A stretch of DNA of 64,000 nt. Source: Allostella vacuolata. Its GTDB lineage: Bacteria > Pseudomonadota > Alphaproteobacteria > ATCC43930 > Allostellaceae. The stretch covers positions 2,011,001-2,075,000 of the forward strand of contig AP019702.1 in assembly GCA_006739055.1 (NCBI GenBank). Reading direction: 5' to 3'. The position numbers and the translations under genes are program-made. Below, piece by piece: positions 33,683 to 42,499 of the stretch; position 1 is the first letter of the stretch, and each line of letters begins with the position of its first letter. The notes under the pieces are model-generated. The model was not told the DNA's origin and did not search any database. It was given only the letters and a program-made list of their open reading frames with translations.

Positions 33683-34509
33683 GCGATGCCGCCGTCCTCG
33701 ACGTCGTCCGCCGCTCCGGCACCTCGTTCTACTGGGCGATGCGCCTGCTGCCGCGCGAGCGGCGGCGGGCCATGTACGCCGTCTACGCCTTCTGCCGCAT
33801 CGTCGACGACATCGCCGACGGCCCCGGCGCGCCGGCCGAAAAGCGCGAGCGCCTGGCCGGCTGGCGGCGGGAGGTCGAGCGGCTGTTCGACGGCCGGCCG
33901 CAGGACCCGGTGGCCCGCGCCCTGGCCGGCCCGGTTGCCCGCTACGGCCTCGGCAAGGGGGACTTCCTGGCCGTGGTCGACGGCATGGAGATGGATGCCG
34001 ACGGGCCGATCGTCGCCCCCAGCTGGGCCGAACTGCGGCGCTACTGCGCCTGCGTCGCCGGGGCGGTCGGCCTGATTTCGGTGCGCATCTTCGGCACCGG
34101 CGAGGCCGAAGGCCGGCGCCTGGCCGGCGCGCTGGGCGAGGCGGTGCAGCTGACCAACATCCTGCGCGACCTGGCCGAGGATGCCGGCGACGGCCGGCTC
34201 TACCTGCCGCGCGAGGAACTGGACCGCCAGGGCCTGCCGCACGGCCCGCCGAATGCGGTGCTGGCCGACCCGCGGACCGTGGCCGTCTGCGAGGCGGTGG
34301 CCCGCGTCGCCCGCGGCCGGTTCGACGAGTCGGCCCGGCTGATGGCCGCCATGCCGCGCGCCACCAGCCGGCCGGCCCGGATCATGCTGGCGGTCTATTC
34401 CCGCCTGCTCGACCGCATGGTGCGGCGCGGCTTCGGCCGGCTCGAGCCGCGCGTGCGCCTGTCGGCGGCCGAGCGGTTGTGGCTGGCGCTGCGCCATTCC
34501 TGGTTCTGA
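33679..34509 (+). CDS. hpnD: Presqualene diphosphate synthase HpnD
   Basis: This 276-aa protein of the squalene/phytoene synthase family joins two farnesyl diphosphates to presqualene diphosphate. Both aspartate-rich motifs are visible: FCRIVDDIADG (about residue 42) and NILRDLAEDAGDGRLYLP (about residue 161). The start YWAMRLLPRERRRAMYAVYAFCR is typical. The ATG overlaps the hpnC stop, and hpnE starts 10 bases after its stop. Confidence 0.93.
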   Translation: MSDAAVLDVVRRSGTSFYWAMRLLPRERRRAMYAVYAFCRIVDDIADGPGAPAEKRERLAGWRREVERLFDGRPQDPVARALAGPVARYGLGKGDFLAVVDGMEMDADGPIVAPSWAELRRYCACVAGAVGLISVRIFGTGEAEGRRLAGALGEAVQLTNILRDLAEDAGDGRLYLPREELDRQGLPHGPPNAVLADPRTVAVCEAVARVARGRFDESARLMAAMPRATSRPARIMLAVYSRLLDRMVRRGFGRLEPRVRLSAAERLWLALRHSWF

Positions 34510-34519
34510 CCGGCCCCGC

Positions 34520-35785
34520 ATGACCGTTCACATCGTGGGGTGCGGGCTGGCGGGGCTGGCGGCGGCCGTGCAGGCGGTTGGCCGGGGCCGGTCCGTGCGC
34601 CTCTACGAGGCGGCGGGCCAGGCGGGCGGGCGCTGCCGCAGCTTCTTCGACCCGGTGCTCGGCCGGACCATCGACAACGGTAACCACCTGCTGCTGAGCG
34701 GCAACCGCTCGGCCCGGCGCTTCGTCGAGACGATCGGCAGTGCGGGCGAGCTGGTCGGCCCCGACCGGGCCCGCTTCGACTTCCTGCGGCTGGCCGACGG
34801 GCGGCGCTGGTCGCTCGACCTCGGCCGCGGGATGCTGCCGCTGTGGCTGCTGGGCGCCCGCCACCGGGTGCCGCGGACCATCGCACGCGACTATTTCGCC
34901 CTGGTCCAGTTGATGCTGGCCCGCCCGCACCAGACCGTGGCCGACATCGTCCCCGACGATCATCCGCTCTACGACGCGCTGATCGTGCCGATGACGATCG
35001 CCATTCTGAACGCCGCGCCCACCGAAGGGGCGGCCGTGCTGCTGGGGGCGGTCCTGCGCGAGACCTTCCTGCGCGGCGGCGGCGCCTGCCGGCCGCTGGT
35101 CGCCCGGCGCAGCCTGGACGCGGCCCTGGTCGAGCCGGCGCTCGATTGGCTGGGCGGCCGCGCCGTCCGGCCGCAGTTCAACCGCCGCCTGCGCGGGCTG
35201 GAATTCGCCCGCGGCCGCCTCGCGGCGCTGGCCTTTGCCGAGGGCACGGTCGCGATCGGCCCGGACGACGCGGTGGTGCTGGCGGTGCCGCCCGCCGCGG
35301 CGGGCGAGATCGTCCCCGACCTGGTGGTCCCGACCGAGACGCGGGCGATCCTCAACGCCCATTTCCGGGTCGACGGGATGGCCGCGCCGCCGCCGGGGCC
35401 GGTCGGGGTGATCGGCAGCCTGGCCGAATGGATCTTCGTGCGCGGCGACGTGGTCTCGACGACGACCAGCGCCGCCGATGCCGGCATGGACGAGGATGCC
35501 GGCGCGCTGGCGGGCCGCCTGTGGCAGGACGCGGCCCGGGTCCTCGGCCGAGCCGGGCCGGTGCCGCCCTGGCGGATCATCAAGGAGCGGCGCGCGACCT
35601 ATGCCCAGACGCCGTCGCAGCAGCCGCTGCGGCCGCAGCCCTGGACCGCCTGGCCGAACCTGTTCCTGGCCGGCGACTGGATCGCCGGGCCGCTGCCGGC
35701 CACCATCGAAGGCGCGATCCGGTCCGGCGATCGGGCGGCGGAGCTCGCCTGCGGGGTGGAGGGAAGCGACCCCGCGGCGCGCTGA
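34520..35785 (+). CDS. hpnE: Hydroxysqualene dehydroxylase HpnE
   Basis: This 421-aa FAD-dependent amine-oxidase-family protein reduces hydroxysqualene to squalene, the last step of the HpnCDE route. The N-terminal dinucleotide fold is VHIVGCGLAGLAAAVQAVGRG with the following LYEAAGQAGGRCRSFFD, and the C-terminal FAD contact is LFLAGDWIAGPLPATIEGAIRSG. It completes the hpnCDE set. The squalene-hopene cyclase gene is not in the window, although it would be expected for hopanoid synthesis. Confidence 0.93.
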   Translation: MTVHIVGCGLAGLAAAVQAVGRGRSVRLYEAAGQAGGRCRSFFDPVLGRTIDNGNHLLLSGNRSARRFVETIGSAGELVGPDRARFDFLRLADGRRWSLDLGRGMLPLWLLGARHRVPRTIARDYFALVQLMLARPHQTVADIVPDDHPLYDALIVPMTIAILNAAPTEGAAVLLGAVLRETFLRGGGACRPLVARRSLDAALVEPALDWLGGRAVRPQFNRRLRGLEFARGRLAALAFAEGTVAIGPDDAVVLAVPPAAAGEIVPDLVVPTETRAILNAHFRVDGMAAPPPGPVGVIGSLAEWIFVRGDVVSTTTSAADAGMDEDAGALAGRLWQDAARVLGRAGPVPPWRIIKERRATYAQTPSQQPLRPQPWTAWPNLFLAGDWIAGPLPATIEGAIRSGDRAAELACGVEGSDPAAR

Positions 35786-35809
35786 GCCCGCCTCGGCCGG
35801 CCCTGCGGC

Positions 35810-37642
35810 CTATGCCGGGCGGGTGATAGCCGCCGGCTGGCCGGTCAGGGCCCGCAGCTCCGCCTCGCCCAGGGTCTCCTTCTCCAGCAGTCGCCGCGCG
35901 GACCGCTCCAGCAGTTCGCGGCGCGCCTCGAGCAGGGCGACGGTCCGCTCGAAGGCCGACTGCACCGTCGTGCGCACCTCCTCGTCGATGGTGTCGGCCG
36001 TGTGCGCGCCGTATTCGTGCGGCCGGGGGCCGCCGATGAACTGCTCGGGCGTCAGGTAGCTGCGCTGGTCGCGTTCCAGCGCGACATGGCCGAGCCGCTC
36101 CGACATGCCGTAGCGGGTGACCATGGCGCGCGCGATGTCCGTCACCTTGGCGAGGTCGTCGGCCGCCCCGGTCGACAGGTTGTGGAACACGACCCACTCC
36201 GCGGCGCGGCCGCCCAGGAGGACGGCCATCTTGTCCTCCAGCTCCTTGCGGGTCATCAGGAAGCGGTCTTCCGTCGGCCGCTGGATGGTGTAGCCGAGCG
36301 CGCCGACGCCGCGCGGGATGATCGAGACCTTGTGCACCGGGTCGACGCCCGGCAGCGACAGGGCGACCAGCACGTGGCCCATCTCGTGATAGGCGACGAC
36401 CTCGCGCTCCTTGGGGTTCAGGAGCCGGTTGCGCTTCTCCAGCCCGGCCACGATGCGCTCGATGGCGTTGTTGAAGTCGTCCATCGCCACCGCGTCGGCC
36501 TTGCGCCGCGTCGCCAGCAGGGCCGCCTCGTTCACCAGGTTGGCGAGGTCGGCGCCGGTGAAGCCGGGGGTGAGGGCGGCCACCTGCTCGGGGTCGACAT
36601 CGGTCGCGAGCTTGGCCTTCTTCATGTGCAGCCGCAGGATCTGGATCCGGCCGGTCTTGTCGGGACGGTCGACCAGGACCTGGCGGTCGAACCGGCCGGC
36701 GCGCAGCAGCGCCGGATCGAGGATCTCCGGCCGGTTCGTGGCGGCCAGCAGCACCACCCCGATCGAGGGGTCGAAGCCGTCGAGCTCGACCAGCAGCTGG
36801 TTCAGCGTCTGTTCCTTCTCGTCGTGGCCGCCGATCATCCCGGCGGCGCCGCGCGCCCGGCCCAGCGCATCCAGCTCGTCGATGAAGATGATCGCCGGCG
36901 CCTTGGCGCGCGCCTGCTCGAACAGGTCGCGGACCCGGGCCGCCCCCACGCCCACGAACATCTCCACGAACTCCGACCCGGAGATCGAGAAGAACGGCAC
37001 CTTGGCCTCGCCGGCCACGGCCCGCGCGATCAGGGTCTTGCCGGTGCCGGGCGGGCCGACCAGCAGCACGCCCTTCGGCATGCGGCCGCCGAGCCGGCCA
37101 TACTCCTCGGGGTTGCGCAGGAACTCGACGATCTCCCGCAGCTCGTCCTCGGCCTCGTCCACGCCGGCGACATCGTCGAAGGTGACCTTGATGTCGGTCT
37201 CGACATAGACCTTGGCGCGGCTTTTGCCGATCTGCATCAGGCCGCCGCCAACGCCGCCGCCGACCCGCTTCATCATGAAGTACCAGACGCCGAAGAAGAG
37301 GGCGACCGGCAGGATCCAGGACAGCAGGTTGCCGATGAGGTTGCTCTCGATGCGGCCGGCATAGCGGACGCCGCTCTCCTGGAGCTGGCGGGCGAATTCG
37401 GGATCGACGCGGGTCGTCACGAACATGGTCTGCCCGGTGTCCAGCGGCGTCTTGAACGTCCCCTGCAGGTAGTTGTCGGAAACCGCCACCTCCGCGATCT
37501 TGCCCGCGCGCAGGTACGCCTCGAACTCGCTGTACGCGATCTCCGTGATCTGGCGGCTCGATGTGTAGAGGTACTGGAACAGCAGCAGCCCGACTATGGC
37601 GGCGATCCAGTACCGGATATGGAATTGCGCGTTCGTCTTCAT
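35810..37642 (-). CDS. ftsH: FtsH-type ATP-dependent zinc metalloprotease
   Basis: This is a membrane-anchored AAA+ protease, 610 aa from ATG 37642. Two membrane segments (about 9-26 and 104-124) frame a periplasmic domain. Walker A is GPPGTGKT (about 196-203) and the SRH is near [21 protein letters not shown]. The zinc site is HEMGH (about 419-423) with the downstream Asp in the [16 protein letters not shown] region. It degrades misfolded membrane and short-lived cytoplasmic proteins. The C-terminus is shorter than in E. coli FtsH. It is not next to tilS or folP, so it may be an accessory FtsH copy. Confidence 0.93.
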   Translation of the reverse strand: MKTNAQFHIRYWIAAIVGLLLFQYLYTSSRQITEIAYSEFEAYLRAGKIAEVAVSDNYLQGTFKTPLDTGQTMFVTTRVDPEFARQLQESGVRYAGRIESNLIGNLLSWILPVALFFGVWYFMMKRVGGGVGGGLMQIGKSRAKVYVETDIKVTFDDVAGVDEAEDELREIVEFLRNPEEYGRLGGRMPKGVLLVGPPGTGKTLIARAVAGEAKVPFFSISGSEFVEMFVGVGAARVRDLFEQARAKAPAIIFIDELDALGRARGAAGMIGGHDEKEQTLNQLLVELDGFDPSIGVVLLAATNRPEILDPALLRAGRFDRQVLVDRPDKTGRIQILRLHMKKAKLATDVDPEQVAALTPGFTGADLANLVNEAALLATRRKADAVAMDDFNNAIERIVAGLEKRNRLLNPKEREVVAYHEMGHVLVALSLPGVDPVHKVSIIPRGVGALGYTIQRPTEDRFLMTRKELEDKMAVLLGGRAAEWVVFHNLSTGAADDLAKVTDIARAMVTRYGMSERLGHVALERDQRSYLTPEQFIGGPRPHEYGAHTADTIDEEVRTTVQSAFERTVALLEARRELLERSARRLLEKETLGEAELRALTGQPAAITRPA

Positions 37643-37819
37643 GCGTGCCTCGCAGCGGCCGCGGCTTTCAGGGCCGGGCGATCTCGCGCCAACGTGGGCC
37701 GCGGCCATCGGCTTGTCCATGCCGGACCTCAGCCGGCTCGATCAAGTCCGGCCGCCCGAAACGCCCGGGCAGGCGCTATGCTGGGATGGCTGGGCCTCGC
37801 ATCCAAGGAACGCCGCGCC

Positions 37820-38743
37820 ATGACACGTCCCCGCATCGGCCTCGCGCTGGGCAGCGGTTCCGCGCGGGGATGGGCCCACATCGGCGTCATCGACGCATTG
37901 GCCGAGGCCGGCATCGAGCCCGACATCGTCAGCGGAACCTCGATCGGCGCGCTGGTCGGCGCGGCCCATGTGGCGGGGCAGCTGCCCGCGCTGCAGCAGT
38001 GGGCGAAGGCCGCGACGTGGCGCGAGATCGTCGGGCTGCTGGATGTGCGGCTGTCGGGCGGCGGGCTGATCGACGGCCGGCAGATCGTCGCATTCCTGCA
38101 GGCGCTCGGCATCGACGGGCCGATCGAGGGCTATGCCCGGAAGTACGCGGCCGTTGCCACCGACCTGGTCACCGGCCGCGAGGTCTGGCTGCAGTCCGGG
38201 CCCATCCACGACGTCGTGCGCGCCTCCATCGCGATGCCGGGGATCATCAGCCCGGCCCGGATCGGCGAGCAATGGCTGGTGGATGGCGGCCTGTCCAATC
38301 CGGTGCCGGTCTCGGTCTGCCGCGCCCTCGGGGCCGACGTGATCATAGCGGTCAACCTCAACGGCGATCTCATGGGGCGGCGCTTCGCGGGCGAGGCGGC
38401 CCTCTCCCCCGGCGACGAACGTGCGGCGGTTCCGGGCGAACTCCTCGACCGCATGCTGCGGCACCTGCCGGAGCCGGTGCGCGAGCAGGCGATGCAGATG
38501 CTCCCGCGGCTCCTGCCGCGAGGTCCGTCGGCGCCGGGATACTTCGACGTGATCTTCAACTCCATCAACATCATGCAGGACCAGATCACCCGCACCCGCC
38601 TCGCGGGCGAGCCGCCGCATGTGATGCTGGTGCCCAGGCTGCGCGACATCGGGCTGCTGGAGTTCACCCGTGCCGGCGAGACCATCGCCGAAGGTCGGGC
38701 CTGCGTCGAACAGGCCCTGCCGATGCTGCGGCGGTACATATAG
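37820..38743 (+). CDS. Patatin-like phospholipase (RssA/YchK type)
   Basis: This is a 307-aa hydrolase of the patatin family with a Ser-Asp dyad. The oxyanion segment GSGSARGWAHIGV comes first, the nucleophile is S41 in SGTSIGAL, and the Asp is D155 in VDGGLSNPVPV. The lack of a signal peptide puts it in the cytoplasm. ATG 37820 has AAGGA ten bases before it; an upstream in-frame ATG (MLGWLG) has no better site. It is divergent from ftsH and convergent with the sugar operon. The lipid substrate is unknown. Confidence 0.88.
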   Translation: MTRPRIGLALGSGSARGWAHIGVIDALAEAGIEPDIVSGTSIGALVGAAHVAGQLPALQQWAKAATWREIVGLLDVRLSGGGLIDGRQIVAFLQALGIDGPIEGYARKYAAVATDLVTGREVWLQSGPIHDVVRASIAMPGIISPARIGEQWLVDGGLSNPVPVSVCRALGADVIIAVNLNGDLMGRRFAGEAALSPGDERAAVPGELLDRMLRHLPEPVREQAMQMLPRLLPRGPSAPGYFDVIFNSINIMQDQITRTRLAGEPPHVMLVPRLRDIGLLEFTRAGETIAEGRACVEQALPMLRRYI

Positions 38744-38776
38744 GGCCGATCGGTCATTGCCGGCTGGCCCCGATAT

Positions 38777-39712
38777 TCAGATGTCGGCGCGCACCCGGCC
38801 CGTGGCGCGCCCGGCCAGGTCGAGGGCGAGGGCCGCCGCCCCGACCAGCCCGGCATCGTTGCCGAGCGCTGCCGGCAGCAGCCGGGCGCGGGCCAGCAGC
38901 AGCGGCCAGGTGAAGTCCGGCAGGTGGCGGGCGACGGCGTCGAGCAGGCTGGCGCCCGCTTCCGAAACCCCGCCGCCGATCAGGCAGGCTTCCAGGTTGA
39001 GCAGGTTGATCATGGTGCCGAGCGCCTGGGCGATGCGGCGCGCGGTGGCGTCGATCGCCGCCAGGGCGGCCGCGTCGCCGCGCTGGAAGAGGGCGGCGAC
39101 GCTGGCTGCCGGGTCGTCCGGCGCGCGGGCGCGGTGGGCGGCGAGGAAGCCGTCGGCCGCCGCCAGATGCTCGAAGGTGCCGGGCAGGCCGCTGTAGTTC
39201 CGCTCGCCCGCCGCGTCCAGCACCATGGCCCCCAGCTCGGGCGGCTCGCCTTCATTGCCGGTCACCACCTGGCCGTCGATGGCGATGCCGCCGCCGATGC
39301 CGGTGCCGATGGCGACCAGCGCGAAGCGGCGGAAGCGGCGGCCGGCGCCGAAGCGCAGCTCGGCCAGGGTGGCGGCGGTGCCGTCGTTCTCGATCGTCGC
39401 CGGCAGGCCGAGCCGCTCGCCCAAGGCCCGCGGCAGGGAGCGGCCGGCCAGCGCCGGGACGTTGGCGGTGCCATCGATCAGCGTGCCGTCGTGCCGGTCG
39501 GCGTAGCCCGGGGTGGAGATGCCGACCGCGACCGCCGCCCGGCCGTCGGACACGGCCCGGGCGGCCTGGACGATGGCGTCGACCAGCGGCTCGAAGGCGA
39601 GCCTGCGGTCGAACGGGAACTGCCGCCGGGCCAGCACCCGGCCGTCGGCGGCGACCAGCCCGAGCTTGATCGCCGTGCCGCCGATGTCGATGCCGATTGC
39701 GGCGTCGCTCAA
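38777..39712 (-). CDS. ROK-family sugar kinase lacking the zinc motif
   Basis: This 311-aa ROK kinase has the ATP-phosphate motif IGIDIGGTAIKLG at its N-terminus and ENDGTAATLAELRFG with the catalytic Asp near residue 106. A GIGGGIAIDG loop follows. The usual CxCGxxGCxE zinc-binding sequence is absent; NYSGLPGTFEHLAAADG occupies that place. It phosphorylates a hexose or amino sugar. TTG 39712 is the start because it overlaps the SIS gene stop (TTGA). It is the last gene of the seven-gene carbohydrate operon. Confidence 0.8.
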   Translation of the reverse strand: MSDAAIGIDIGGTAIKLGLVAADGRVLARRQFPFDRRLAFEPLVDAIVQAARAVSDGRAAVAVGISTPGYADRHDGTLIDGTANVPALAGRSLPRALGERLGLPATIENDGTAATLAELRFGAGRRFRRFALVAIGTGIGGGIAIDGQVVTGNEGEPPELGAMVLDAAGERNYSGLPGTFEHLAAADGFLAAHRARAPDDPAASVAALFQRGDAAALAAIDATARRIAQALGTMINLLNLEACLIGGGVSEAGASLLDAVARHLPDFTWPLLLARARLLPAALGNDAGLVGAAALALDLAGRATGRVRADI

Positions 39713-40749
39713 GGCTGGCTGTCCGTCTTGATCGCCAGCTTCTGCGACATGCCGGGATAGCGCATCCGGTCGGGTTCGATGCCGCGCCTGCGGGCAAGGA
39801 ACCAAGCCAGCCATTGCAGCGGGATGACGGCCGCCAGCACGTCGAGCGGCGGCGGCAGGGCGGGCAGGGGGAAGAGGCCGGGGCCGCCGCTGGCGTCCAG
39901 GATCGCGGCGCGGATGCCGAGCCCGTCCAGGGCGGCGACGGCGCGTGCAGCCTCCGCCCGCTCGCCGGCGTCGCCGGCCAGGAACAGGGCGGCGCTGTGC
40001 CGGGTCAGCCCGTGGAAGCGGCCATGCATCGCCTCCTCGGTGTCGAAGCCGGCGGCCGGGATGCCGGCCATCTCCGCCACCTTGAGGGAGCCCTCGACGG
40101 CGATGCCGAGCAGCCGGCCCTGGCCCGCGACCATCAGGAAGTCGAGCTCCGCTAGGCCGGGGGCGAAGCGCTCGACCGCCAGCCGCAGCGGTTCGGTGGC
40201 GCCCCGCAGAGCGGCCGCCAGGCCGGTCGTGCCCGGCAGGGGCGCGCCCAGCCGTTCGGCCACCGCCAGCATGGCGGCGATGCTGGCGCCGAAGCCCTTG
40301 GTCTTGGGCCCGATCGGCTCCGGTCCGATCGGCATCACCAGGAGCGGCAGGCCGAGCGCGGCGATGGGGCTGGCGGCCTCCCCGGTCACCACCAGCACGT
40401 CCATCCCGGCGTCGCGCGCCGCCCGGGCGGCGGCGATCGAGGTCCGGCTGGCACCCGACTGCGACAGGATGACGGCGGTGCCGGCCCAGCCCGAAAGCGG
40501 GTCCAGCTCGGCCAGGAAGGCTTGCGGGTTGCGCAGCAGCACCGGCCCCCGGCCGGCGGCGGTAAACGTCGGCGCGGTCGCCAGCAGCGCGTTCATCGAT
40601 GAGCCGGAGCCGACCAGCACCAGCCCGGCGCGCGCCGGCGTCCAGCCGGCGAGCCCGGCGCGGGCCGCCGCCAGGGTGGCCGCCACCACGTCCGGCTGCT
40701 CGCGGATATAGTCCGAGACCGGGTCGGGGCGCGTCGGATCCATGCTCAT
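39709..40749 (-). CDS. SIS-domain sugar isomerase/deaminase-like protein (AgaS/GlmS-like)
   Basis: This 346-aa protein has two sugar isomerase (SIS) domains. The first runs through GLVLVGSGSSMNALLA and VILSQSGASRTSIAAARAARD, the second through LDFLMVAGQGRLLGIAVEGSLKVAEM with the catalytic-type EEAMHGRFHGL. It resembles AgaS/NagB-II-type amino sugar phosphate isomerases/deaminases. It sits between a permease (ATGA overlap) and a ROK kinase (TTGA overlap), so it most likely isomerises or deaminates the phosphosugar produced by the kinase. Two ATGs three codons apart are possible starts. Confidence 0.82.
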   Translation of the reverse strand: MSMDPTRPDPVSDYIREQPDVVAATLAAARAGLAGWTPARAGLVLVGSGSSMNALLATAPTFTAAGRGPVLLRNPQAFLAELDPLSGWAGTAVILSQSGASRTSIAAARAARDAGMDVLVVTGEAASPIAALGLPLLVMPIGPEPIGPKTKGFGASIAAMLAVAERLGAPLPGTTGLAAALRGATEPLRLAVERFAPGLAELDFLMVAGQGRLLGIAVEGSLKVAEMAGIPAAGFDTEEAMHGRFHGLTRHSAALFLAGDAGERAEAARAVAALDGLGIRAAILDASGGPGLFPLPALPPPLDVLAAVIPLQWLAWFLARRRGIEPDRMRYPGMSQKLAIKTDSQP

Positions 40750-41588
40750 CCCTTGACTCCGCCTTCGTTGCGCCCCTGCCGGTAGTGGCGCTGGATGATC
40801 GCGAACGGCAGCGCGATCGGCAGGCTGAGCAGCACGGCCGCGGCCATCATCCGGCCATAGTCGATCTGGTGCTGGCCCAGGTAGTAGAACATCAGGACGG
40901 GCGCGGTCTGGGCGGCCGGCGTCGTCGTGTAGAGCAGCGCGAAGATGTATTCCTGCCAGGCCAGCACGAACGCGAAGATCCCGGCGGTGACGATGCCGGG
41001 GCTGGCGATCGGTAGGACGATCCGCCAGATGATCTGCACGTCGGAGCAGCCGTCGATGCGGGCCGCCTCCTCCAGCTCGCGCGGCAGGGCGCGTAGCGAG
41101 GTGGCGACCATCCAGGTGCAGATCGGCAGCGTCACCGACAGGTAGGCGAAGACCAGGCCGGTCAGCGTGTTGAGCAGCTTCACCTCGGCCAGCAGGATGT
41201 AGAACGGGATGAAGAAGATCATCGGCGGGAAGAACTGCGCCGACAGGATGGCGATCAGCATCGGCCGCCCGCGCGTGCCCGCCAGCCTGACGAGGCCGTA
41301 GGCGGCCGGCACCGAGAGCAGGAGGCTGATCGCCGTCACCACCGTCGAGACGATGGCGCTGTTGAGGAGGGCGCGCAGGAACCGCGTGTCCTCCAGCACC
41401 GCCAGGTAGTGCCGCAGGGTCGGCCGCGCCGGCAGCCATTGCAGGGGATAGGTGAAGAACTCCTCGATCGGCTTGATGCTGGTCGCCACCATCCAGAGAT
41501 AGGGGAAGGCGACCACCGCCGATGCGGCGGCGAGGAACAGGTAGGCGGCGGCCGTCAAGGCCGGCGCATTGCGGGGGCCCTGCCTCAT
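40746..41588 (-). CDS. MalG-type sugar ABC transporter permease
   Basis: This is a 280-aa inner-membrane permease of the carbohydrate CUT1 group, with six helices. The start AYLFLAAASAVVAFPYLWMVATSIKP and the coupling loop LPRELEEAARIDGCSDVQIIWRIVLP (about residues 182-207) are clear. The ATG overlaps the stop of the upstream permease (ATGA). A longer open frame to 42539 is an overlap artefact and not a fusion. No cognate MalK-type ATPase is encoded in the operon. Confidence 0.9.
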   Translation of the reverse strand: MRQGPRNAPALTAAAYLFLAAASAVVAFPYLWMVATSIKPIEEFFTYPLQWLPARPTLRHYLAVLEDTRFLRALLNSAIVSTVVTAISLLLSVPAAYGLVRLAGTRGRPMLIAILSAQFFPPMIFFIPFYILLAEVKLLNTLTGLVFAYLSVTLPICTWMVATSLRALPRELEEAARIDGCSDVQIIWRIVLPIASPGIVTAGIFAFVLAWQEYIFALLYTTTPAAQTAPVLMFYYLGQHQIDYGRMMAAAVLLSLPIALPFAIIQRHYRQGRNEGGVKG

Positions 41589-42499
41589 GCCGACGGCGCC
41601 AGCTCGCGGTCGGCGAAGCGCAGGTAGAGCGCGACCACCACCAGGATCTGCACGAACAGGACCAGCGAGGCCGCCGCTGCGCCGCCGAAGTCGAAGGCGT
41701 CGAAGGCGAGCTTGTAGATGTAGAGGCCCATGATCTCGGTCGATCCCAGCGGGCCGCCCGCGGTCATGATGATCGGCAGGGTGAAGCTGTTGTAGCCCCA
41801 GATGGTCGACAGCAGGACGGCGGTCGCGATCGACGGCGCCAGCAGCGGCACGACGATGCGGACCAGCGTCTGGAAACGGCCGGCGCCGTCGATCTCGGCC
41901 GCCTCCAGCACCTCGCCCGGCACGTCCTGCAGGCCGGTGAAGAGGGTGATCATGACCAGCGGGAAGAACTTCCAGCTGTTCGCCAGGACGAGCGACAGCT
42001 GCGCCAGTTCCGGCGAGGACAGCCAGGCCACTGGCTTCTGGACCAGCCCCAGCTTCAGCAGCAGGTCGTTCAGCACGCCGAGCTGCGGGTGGTAGATCCA
42101 CAGGAACAGCACGGCCACGACGACGAAGGACGAGACCCAGGGGATCAGCAGGACGGCGCTGAACGCGCCGCGGAAGCGCACGATCCGGTTCAGCGCCAGC
42201 GCCACCCAGAAGCCGACCACCAGCTGCAGCGCGACGTTGCCGGTGACCCAGATGAGGGTGACGGCGAAGGAGTTCCAGAACGCGTCGGATTCGAACAGCG
42301 CCGTGAAGTTGTCGAACCCGGTATAGCGCCAGGTGTCGCGGGTGGCGTTGTAGCGGAAGAAGGCCACGACGGTATTGTAGCCGGCCGGCAGCAGGATCGC
42401 GATCGCGAGCACGAACAGCAGCGGGGCGGCGAACAGGTACCCCAGCGCCGTCCGACCCCGCCCCATCGCCATCCGCGTGCCGAAGCCGGCCAGCCTCAT
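41585..42499 (-). CDS. MalF/UgpA-type sugar ABC transporter permease
   Basis: This is a 304-aa inner-membrane permease, partner of the MalG-type protein. The first helix lies in TALGYLFAAPLLFVLAIAILLPAGYN, and the coupling loop VPGEVLEAAEIDGAGRFQTLVRIVVPLLAP is near residues 195-225. The ATG overlaps the stop of the dehydrogenase gene in another ATGA. Together the two permeases form a CUT1-type sugar channel fed by the binding protein at 43604-44821. Confidence 0.9.
   Translation of the reverse strand: MRLAGFGTRMAMGRGRTALGYLFAAPLLFVLAIAILLPAGYNTVVAFFRYNATRDTWRYTGFDNFTALFESDAFWNSFAVTLIWVTGNVALQLVVGFWVALALNRIVRFRGAFSAVLLIPWVSSFVVVAVLFLWIYHPQLGVLNDLLLKLGLVQKPVAWLSSPELAQLSLVLANSWKFFPLVMITLFTGLQDVPGEVLEAAEIDGAGRFQTLVRIVVPLLAPSIATAVLLSTIWGYNSFTLPIIMTAGGPLGSTEIMGLYIYKLAFDAFDFGGAAAASLVLFVQILVVVALYLRFADRELAPSA

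Noticed and set aside
36002-38743. A 913-residue open frame ending in the patatin gene
   Set aside because: The first 600 or so residues are antisense to ftsH; patatin homology starts at ATG 37820.
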